Source: Holosporaceae bacterium | Lineage (GTDB): Bacteria > Pseudomonadota > Alphaproteobacteria > UBA3830 | Reading direction: 5' to 3' | DNA: 12,378 nucleotides | Assembly (NCBI GenBank): GCA_031265715.1 | Contig: JAISCG010000166.1 | Coordinates: forward strand, 1 to 12,378 | Shown here: piece by piece, positions 7,467 through 12,378 of the stretch | How the letters are laid out: the number at the start of each line of letters is the position of its first letter | Position numbering within the stretch: the first letter of the stretch is position 1 | Notes under the pieces: model-generated | Told to the model about the DNA's origin: nothing | The model's database searches: none | The model's input: only the letters and a program-made list of their open reading frames with translations | Position numbers and translations under genes: made by a program

Positions 7467-8969
7467 CTATTGTCTGGAAAGAGGGCGCCCACGTGCTCTG
7501 AGAGGAGGTTGTAACCGGCCTAATGTTTTATCTGTTTCCACAACGGGTGGATTCGTTGCAGACGTAGCCCACATCGAATTCTCAAATTGCAGCTGCTTCC
7601 GCTGTGATGCTCTATCGATATCCAAGGCTGTGTTTTCTAGAACACGTTCCTGCCTGTCAGGATGGTAGAGTCCAAACTTTTCCCAATCCTCAATCTCGGC
7701 CGGCAATGAAATTCCAAGATATTTTAAGCCAAGTTCCGCAAAGGGGTGTTTATATCCCTTATCAAAAGGGGTGCCTATTATTTCCGGAGATAAACGATTT
7801 TTTGGGTCTTCTTCATGGTCAGAAAAGTCGTTACTCCAACGCACAGTAACCGCACCACTATTGCCAACTTGAAGATCTCCCGTGCAAACGGGGAAATCAC
7901 CGGCATAAAGACTTTTATTAGCAATCGCGAACATGGCTATGTTATCTACCATAGTAGCAATCGCAACCGCTTCAGAGTCGTTTCTTGGGTAAAAAACCAC
8001 AATTTTCCCCAGCTGTGACGAGAGTTCCCCAAAAGTAGACATAAGCCCCAGGCCTCTTATTGCGCGGATGGATCCGGAGACTTTATAATCCAGGTTGCAT
8101 CCCTTTAAAAGCCACTCCAACCAAAAAAAGAAAGATAGCGCAGCACTCGGCGTCATAGCTACGTGAATTTTCCACCCTCCTTTTGTGCCAAAATAAGCCA
8201 GCGGATGATCTTCCCAAAACTTAGCACCCTCGGCCTTAGACGTTCTAGACTTCTCTGCTACGGAATTAAAACCACTTTTTCCGAGCCAATCTTTTCTGAT
8301 AAATCCCTCAAGGGCAACTGACTTTGCATTTCCCCGTGAGTCTGGGAATACCACTCGTATTTTTTGAGAATTTGGATCTTTAAATGCCCTAACAGCAAAA
8401 TCTTCAGCTTTTTTTTTGGATGCCTCATCGGGAGCCCGAGAAGGGACAGAAATATAAGGTGAAAACCTCTCATCTGATGCTCGTCTGACCTCGTTGAAGT
8501 CTTCATCCAGCCTGTCATTCCGTTTTGAAACGTTTTGCTTGTTATGCATTAATTCTCCATTGGAATTCACTGTAAGATCATTAACATGAACTGTTTGCGC
8601 TTCTATTTCACGCTTTAGATCAGGCGTCTCTCCATCTTCCAAATCTTCAAAATCTTCCAATGACCTTCCGTGATTAATAAGCAGTATACGCCAAATGGCT
8701 GTAGGATTTCCTTTGCCTGCAAGGAAGGCCAGTCTTTGACATGAGGAAAAATAAAAGTCAAATTCCAAAGGAGTTAGCTCAATATTTTTGCTGTTAACTG
8801 CCTCGGCAATTTTTAATAACGATTCTCCAATTTCATTAATTCCATTTTCATCTTCACTGATAATGAGGTCGTTTGCTTTTTTCAACATCTCTTCATTGGG
8901 GCGTGTAATCTCATCCACAGCGAACAGCTGTGCCGCGCAGCAACATAGACAGCATATAATTTTCTTCAT
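7467..8969 (-). CDS. Exported 500-aa protein with OspF/LanKC-like lyase signatures
   Basis: The start is ATG 8969 with AAAGGA eight bases upstream. MKKII, then a Cys-rich hydrophobic stretch ending in LFA, reads as a Sec signal peptide. Residues about 20-255 are hydrophilic with no match I know. Residues about 258-380 resemble the lyase domain of class III/IV lanthipeptide synthetases and the OspF/SpvC/HopAI1 phosphothreonine lyases. They contain GGWKIHVAMTP (264-274; Lys267, His269), LDYKVSG (293-299; Lys296), LGKIVVFYPRND (320-331) and VTVRW (374-378). In SpvC the K-x-H pair and a Lys about 30 residues later are catalytic; here the gap is 27. Such enzymes remove phosphate from phospho-Ser/Thr by beta-elimination. 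No kinase or cyclase domain is present, so it is not a whole lanthipeptide synthetase. The match is from memory of motifs and is moderate. The alternative is an unrelated exported protein. It is divergent from the prolyl isomerase gene and has its own promoter. Confidence 0.8.
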   Translation of the reverse strand: MKKIICCLCCCAAQLFAVDEITRPNEEMLKKANDLIISEDENGINEIGESLLKIAEAVNSKNIELTPLEFDFYFSSCQRLAFLAGKGNPTAIWRILLINHGRSLEDFEDLEDGETPDLKREIEAQTVHVNDLTVNSNGELMHNKQNVSKRNDRLDEDFNEVRRASDERFSPYISVPSRAPDEASKKKAEDFAVRAFKDPNSQKIRVVFPDSRGNAKSVALEGFIRKDWLGKSGFNSVAEKSRTSKAEGAKFWEDHPLAYFGTKGGWKIHVAMTPSAALSFFFWLEWLLKGCNLDYKVSGSIRAIRGLGLMSTFGELSSQLGKIVVFYPRNDSEAVAIATMVDNIAMFAIANKSLYAGDFPVCTGDLQVGNSGAVTVRWSNDFSDHEEDPKNRLSPEIIGTPFDKGYKHPFAELGLKYLGISLPAEIEDWEKFGLYHPDRQERVLENTALDIDRASQRKQLQFENSMWATSATNPPVVETDKTLGRLQPPLRARGRPLSRQ

Positions 8970-9000
8970 TTCATTATTCCTTTCATTTATTACAATTTTT

Positions 9001-9030
9001 ATTGTAACATTTTTTATGTGTTATTGTCAA
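9001..9030 (-). promoter_or_regulatory. Promoter of the 500-aa exported protein
   Basis: On the minus strand a consensus TTGACA (9025-9030) and TACAAT (9001-9006) are 18 bp apart, about 31 bases before the start codon. AAAGGA (8978-8983) is the ribosome binding site. Confidence 0.7.
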
Positions 9031-9140
9031 CAAAACAATATGATTTTATATAAAAAAGTTGCGGGAGTGGGGGGAGTTTTTCCTGAGCGTTTCCGGGTTA
9101 ATTCGTTTCCGAAAATGCCGTTAATCGATCAGTTTTACAT

Positions 9141-9277
9141 GAAATTTCAGATATCGAGCCCCTTTTTCATTGCGCAGGCCTCGGGCCATACTGTTCGAAG
9201 AGCGGCGCGACGAAGTAATCAGGATTTTAAATTTGCTTAAATTTGAGTTCCTGATTGCTTCGCTCCACCTGCAATAA
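9141..9277 (+). repeat. Decayed miniature element remnant, copy G
   Basis: TGAAATTTCAG (about 9150-9160) precedes TCATTGCG (9168-9175), as in the left half of copy A. After an interruption comes GACGAAGTAATCAGGA, the usual A/T loop TTTAAATTTGCTTAAATTTG and TCCTGATTGCTTCGCTCC. The core arms (about 9207-9224 and 9249-9265) still pair. No terminal repeats are left. Confidence 0.5.
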
Positions 9278-9329
9278 ATACTGCAGAAGACGATTCAAAG
9301 GAAAATGGTAAGCAAAAAAATCTTAAATC

Positions 9330-9381
9330 GGGTAACTTCCCCGGCTTAGGCATCGAGTGACCTCACTCCGGGAAGAAACCC
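9330..9381. other. Multi-stem hairpin upstream of the prolyl isomerase promoter
   Basis: Three nested pairings are visible: GGGT with ACCC (9330-9333, 9378-9381), CTTCCC with GGGAAG (9336-9341, 9370-9375) and GAGTGA with TCACTC around a two-base loop (9355-9368). It ends 31 bases before the -35 box. It could be a regulator site, a structured RNA end or a repeat remnant. Confidence 0.4.
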
Positions 9382-9412
9382 TGATCTAATTCGCAATTCG
9401 TGTTGATGACTA

Positions 9413-9441
9413 TTGCAAATTCTGTGTAACAGCAATATAAT
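9413..9441 (+). promoter_or_regulatory. Promoter of the prolyl isomerase gene
   Basis: TTGCAA (9413-9418) and a perfect TATAAT (9436-9441) are 17 bp apart, giving a short leader before ATG 9467. The -35 hexamer is the same as that of the 324-residue protein gene. Confidence 0.7.
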
Positions 9442-9456
9442 CCACCGGATTTGTAT

Positions 9457-9460
9457 GGAG
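9457..9460 (+). promoter_or_regulatory. Ribosome binding site deciding start 9467
   Basis: GGAG lies six bases before ATG 9467 and directly against ATG 9461, so the second ATG of the pair is the likelier start. Confidence 0.65.
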
Positions 9461-9466
9461 ATGGTT

Positions 9467-10549
9467 ATGAAATTCAGAACGGTTTGTGCCGCAACTGTAG
9501 CGGTTTCTGCGTTTTTTGATGTGGATGGCGGTGCTTTAAAAAAGCAGTTTACCGGCCAAAATCAGCAGTCGGAAAACATTAATATAGGTGGAGATGAGCA
9601 AAAAGCTCCGACCGATAGTGCGGGTGAAACAGTTGGTGCAGGCGAGACGTCCGAAGCAACGCCGGAGTCTTTCGAGCCGGGGACGTCGCCGACTTCTCTT
9701 CCGACCGAAGAGCCTGATTCGACAGCTTCGATTTCCGGAGAGCCTGTGGAAAGGAAAAAGATTGTCGGAGATCCTGTTGTTTTGAGAATAAACGGAAAAA
9801 AGGAATTCCGTCGCAGTCAGGTTTTGGAAGATATAAAAAAGATTCCTCCGCAGATGGCCCAGGGAATTTCGCCCGATAAGCTGTTTGAAGTGCTGCGCGA
9901 TCAAAGATTGAATGTCTACCTCATGACCGAGCAGGCTAAGAAAGCCGGATTGGATCGTTCGAAGGAGTTTGTGGATCAGCTCGAGCAGATGAAAGATGAT
10001 TTGCTCGGCAGATTGTTCCTGATGAAGGAATTGGGATTCAAAGTCGAGAACGAGGCCGCCGTCAAAGCCAGATATACAAAGTACCTGGTCGAGTTCAAAA
10101 AAGGGAAAGAATTCCAGATATTCCACATTTTGGTGGGTACAGAAGATGAGGCAAAAAGTGTTTTAGCCGCTTTGGATCGGAAGGAAGAATTCGAGAAATT
10201 GGCCAGGGAAAAAAGCACCGCTCCATCTAAGGATAAAGGTGGAGAAGAGGGGTATATCCCGGTTGATATGATGCCGCCGGAGATCAAGGATAAGTTGATA
10301 ATTTTGAAGAGCGGCGAATACACGAAGGAATTCGTGAAAACGGAACATGGCTTTCATATGTTCAAGGTCGGAGAAATTCGCGAAACGACTCCGCTGAAGT
10401 ACGAAGAGGCTGTTCCTACGATGAAGCAGCTTATCATGCGTGAGGAAATGGTGAAGCTGATGGACAGACTGGAGAAGCAGTCGAAGGTCGAGCGTTTCAA
10501 TGAAGACGGCACTCCGGCACAAAAGCCGAGGTCCCCGGCAGGCATGTAA
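9467..10549 (+). CDS. Exported parvulin-type peptidyl-prolyl isomerase (SurA/PrsA-like)
   Basis: This 360-residue protein has a Sec-type N-terminus (MKFRTVCAATVAVSAFF). The start is ATG 9467 because GGAG at 9457-9460 gives a six-base spacer, whereas that site touches the ATG at 9461 directly. Residues about 27-100 form an acidic linker rich in T, S, E, G and P, unusually long and probably disordered. Residues about 101-212 form a helical SurA-N-like chaperone part. The parvulin domain follows (about 214-307) with FQIFHILVGTEDEA, FEKLAREKSTAPSKDKGGEEGYI, FVKTEHGFHMFKVGEI and the conserved histidines. The family isomerises Xaa-Pro bonds and helps fold exported or outer-membrane proteins. The gene stands alone behind promoter 9413-9441, divergent from the 500-residue exported protein. 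It is closer to the short alphaproteobacterial and rickettsial parvulins than to two-domain SurA. I give no symbol because surA, prsA and plp are all used for such proteins. Confidence 0.92.
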   Translation: MKFRTVCAATVAVSAFFDVDGGALKKQFTGQNQQSENINIGGDEQKAPTDSAGETVGAGETSEATPESFEPGTSPTSLPTEEPDSTASISGEPVERKKIVGDPVVLRINGKKEFRRSQVLEDIKKIPPQMAQGISPDKLFEVLRDQRLNVYLMTEQAKKAGLDRSKEFVDQLEQMKDDLLGRLFLMKELGFKVENEAAVKARYTKYLVEFKKGKEFQIFHILVGTEDEAKSVLAALDRKEEFEKLAREKSTAPSKDKGGEEGYIPVDMMPPEIKDKLIILKSGEYTKEFVKTEHGFHMFKVGEIRETTPLKYEEAVPTMKQLIMREEMVKLMDRLEKQSKVERFNEDGTPAQKPRSPAGM

Positions 10550-10570
10550 AATAATTTTGGCAGCAGTATG

Positions 10571-10588
10571 CCCCTCCTTCGGGAGGGG
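10571..10588 (+). terminator. GC-rich UUCG hairpin after the prolyl isomerase gene
   Basis: CCCCTCC, loop TTCG, GGAGGGG form a 7-bp G/C-rich stem with a stable tetraloop, 21 bases after the stop at 10549. The sequence after it (TAACCTT) is not a real U-tract, so termination or 3'-end protection are both possible. Confidence 0.4.
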
Positions 10589-10597
10589 TAACCTTCG

Positions 10598-10723
10598 CTT
10601 ACCACCCCCCACGTTAAATTAGGCGTTTCCTTACTTCGTTGCTTCGCTTGCAATGACGCGGGAATGTTATCATCTCAAAGAGAAATTGAAATTTTAGACA
10701 AAAAAGATTTGACGGGTGGTGAA
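10598..10723 (-). repeat. Shortened miniature element, copy F
   Basis: The ends are CTTACCACCCCCC (10598-10610) and GACGGGTGGTGAA (10711-10723). The left arm ACGTTAAATTAGGCGTTTCC and the right arm GAAATTTTAGACAAAAAAGA match copies B and E. Only half of the palindrome core is left (GTTGCTTCGCTTGCAATGAC, 10639-10658), so one arm and the loop have been lost. It lies 48 bases after the prolyl isomerase stop. Confidence 0.7.
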
Positions 10724-10872
10724 CGCTGATTCCGGAACTCCTTGCTTGCCTGCGAATATCATTTAAGTTCGTGACCGAATTCCGCAGACATGTTGCAACA
10801 TACCTGCGATTGCGATAGCGTCATTCTTTCGGTATTTTTATTGTCAATCTGCTTCCCGATCCTTTTACGGTC
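10724..10872. other. Intergenic gap with nothing recognised
   Basis: This lies between repeat copy F and the 3' end of cckA. I see no gene, no clear terminator for cckA and no repeat. Confidence 0.6.
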
Positions 10873-12378
10873 TCACTTTTTTTCCATTACTTCCTTTACC
10901 TTGCAGACCAATTCCTTCAGATTGAATGGCTTGGGGAGAAAGTATATTTTGTCATCGTTAATCGACGAATCCTTAAGGCTGTTTTCGCTGTATCCGGATA
11001 TAAATATTGTTTTTGCGTTAACATTGTATGTTTTTATGTGTTTTACCAGAGTCGGGCCGTCCATTTTCGGCATAACGACGTCGGTTATTATCAAGTCAAT
11101 TTTTTCGGATCCTTTGCGGATGAATTCCAAAGCGGCTTCTCCGTTTGGCGTTTCTATAACGTGATATCCCTTGTCGCGCAGAGCTCGAGAGCTGAACATT
11201 CTCACAGCGTCTTCATCTTCCACGAGGAGAATTGTTCCGCTTCCGGTAAGATCCGTTATCTTGTTTTCATTGTGCTTTTCTTCGGATTCGGCGGCGGCTT
11301 CCCGTTCTTCTTCGGAAACTGCCGGAAAATATAAACTGAATTTTGTTCCGACGCCCTCTTCACTTTCGACGGAAATAAATCCTCCGGTTTGATTTACTAT
11401 TCCGTATACCGTGGACAGCCCGAGACCGGTTCCGTGTCCCTTTTCCTTCGAAGAAAAAAACGGATCAAAAATTCTGTTGAGATTTTTCTTTTCAATTCCG
11501 CAGCCGGTATCCGTCACCTCTATCAAAACGTAATTTCCGGGAGGCATCGTACTTCCCCGCAAAAATTTATTTTCCTTGGACGTATAAGGCAAGGTTTGAA
11601 TGGTCAGTACCCCCTCGTTCTTCATGGCGTCGCGCGCATTGACGGCAAGATTTATGATAACCTGCTCAAATTGTATTTGATCAACTTTTATAAAACTCAT
11701 TTCCTTTGCGAAAGTGACTTTTAATTCGGTTTTTGCCCCCAGCAATCTTTTTAAAAGTGCCGACAGTTCGCTGATCATATCATTCACGCAGGATATTTTC
11801 GGTTCCAACGTTTGCTGACGCGAAAATGCCAGCAACTGCCTCACCAAATTGGATGCGCGATTCGCATTCTGCTTAATTTGCATAATATCGTTAAAAGATT
11901 GATCCGACGGAAGGTATTTTTCCAAAAGCAAATCGCAATATCCGATCATTGCCGTAAGTAAGTTGTTGAAATCGTGGGCGATACCTCCGGCCAATTGTCC
12001 CACCGCCTGCATTTTTTGCGACTGAACGAATTGCTGCTGCAATTCTTTTCGCTCCGTTATGTCGATAAAATACATAACGAATCCGTCGTTTTCCCGGGTG
12101 CGTTTTGCTTCATCGATTTTCGTAACGTAAACCATGACCGTTCTGCGCGATTGCGTGCTGAAATTAATTTCGAAGGGAGTAATTGATTGGGACACGGATT
12201 CCGACAATTGATACAGTTTTTCTCTCACCGATTCTCGTTCGCTCTCGCATACATAATCTAAAAAAGACGAAGCTTTTACATCTTCGACGCCGCTGATTTT
12301 TTGAAAAGTACGATTGTAGGAATTGATAATTTCCGCTCCGTCGGTTATTACGATTCCGATCGGAGCATCTTCAAAAAT
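10873..12378 (-). CDS. cckA: Cell-cycle hybrid histidine kinase CckA, 5' end outside window
   Basis: The frame stays open to the right edge, so the GTG at 12228 is internal; 501 residues are visible. The visible part starts inside a PAS domain (IFEDAPIGIVITDG) and reaches ITERKELQQQF. It continues with HisKA (VGQLAGGIAHDFNNLL, acceptor His about residue 135), HATPase (NLAVNARDAM, DTGCGI, FDPFFSSKEKGHGTGLGLS) and a C-terminal receiver (LLVEDED, IITDVVMP with Asp about 433, LPKPF with Lys about 483). This order and the GGIAHDFNNLL box are typical of CckA, which passes phosphate through ChpT to CtrA and CpdR in alphaproteobacteria and acts at the inner membrane. The membrane segments expected upstream are not in the window. 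All catalytic residues are intact. A generic Ntr-type hybrid kinase is the alternative. Nothing convincing as a terminator follows its stop. Confidence 0.88.
   Translation of the reverse strand: MFEDAPIGIVITDGAEIINSYNRTFQKISGVEDVKASSFLDYVCESERESVREKLYQLSESVSQSITPFEINFSTQSRRTVMVYVTKIDEAKRTRENDGFVMYFIDITERKELQQQFVQSQKMQAVGQLAGGIAHDFNNLLTAMIGYCDLLLEKYLPSDQSFNDIMQIKQNANRASNLVRQLLAFSRQQTLEPKISCVNDMISELSALLKRLLGAKTELKVTFAKEMSFIKVDQIQFEQVIINLAVNARDAMKNEGVLTIQTLPYTSKENKFLRGSTMPPGNYVLIEVTDTGCGIEKKNLNRIFDPFFSSKEKGHGTGLGLSTVYGIVNQTGGFISVESEEGVGTKFSLYFPAVSEEEREAAAESEEKHNENKITDLTGSGTILLVEDEDAVRMFSSRALRDKGYHVIETPNGEAALEFIRKGSEKIDLIITDVVMPKMDGPTLVKHIKTYNVNAKTIFISGYSENSLKDSSINDDKIYFLPKPFNLKELVCKVKEVMEKK

Noticed and set aside
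8910..8969. Lipoprotein signal in the Cys-rich N-terminus of the 500-residue protein
   Set aside because: The cysteines lie inside the hydrophobic core without a proper L-x-x-C lipobox; cleavage after LFA by signal peptidase I fits better.
7467..8969. Complete lanthipeptide synthetase
   Set aside because: There are no kinase or cyclase domains and no precursor peptide gene; only the lyase-like part is suggested.
8788..9240. Plus-strand open frame of 150 codons
   Set aside because: It is antisense to the signal peptide and N-terminal part of the 500-residue protein and runs into a repeat; no ribosome site or family match.

Overview
The window looks like chromosomal DNA from an alphaproteobacterium, probably a host-associated one. 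The main evidence is the gene cut by the right edge: PAS, HisKA, HATPase and receiver in the order and with the H-box of CckA, the hybrid kinase that heads the alphaproteobacterial CtrA cell-cycle relay. The host-associated reading is inference. It rests on moderate GC, many palindromic intergenic repeats, a PAS-sensor type I associate with Legionella-like and Rickettsiales-like genomes, and two exported proteins of unknown role.

Layout. Bases 1-5071 (+) hold a two-gene unit. The first gene is the 3' part of a non-ribosomal peptide synthetase module (end of a condensation domain, then adenylation, carrier and thioester-reductase domains). Two bases after its stop comes a soluble PAS hybrid histidine kinase with two receiver domains. 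Bases 5072-5701 hold two mirror-image copies of a roughly 210-bp repeat. Bases 5702-6676 (-) encode a 324-residue exported protein of no family I recognise. Bases 6677-7466 are packed with three more repeat units. Bases 7467-8969 (-) encode a 500-residue exported protein whose C-terminal half carries K-x-H, Lys and GK-x5-P signatures like those of OspF/SpvC phosphothreonine lyases and the lyase domain of class III/IV lanthipeptide synthetases. The divergent gap 8970-9466 carries both promoters, a decayed repeat and a multi-stem hairpin. Bases 9467-10549 (+) encode an exported parvulin-type prolyl isomerase. A shortened repeat follows, and then the 3' part of cckA (-).

How the parts may work together. 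The synthetase should release its peptide reductively, as an aldehyde, alcohol or cyclised imine/pyrazinone. Its tight coupling to a cytosolic sensor kinase suggests a made-and-sensed small molecule, or feedback control of the product; this is inference. The three exported proteins have separate promoters with good -10 boxes and do not look like one operon. The repeats form one modular family: ends related to CTTACCACCCGTC, two kinds of conserved sub-terminal arm, and exchangeable palindromic cores. They lie only in intergenic DNA and no transposase is visible, so they look like non-autonomous miniature elements.
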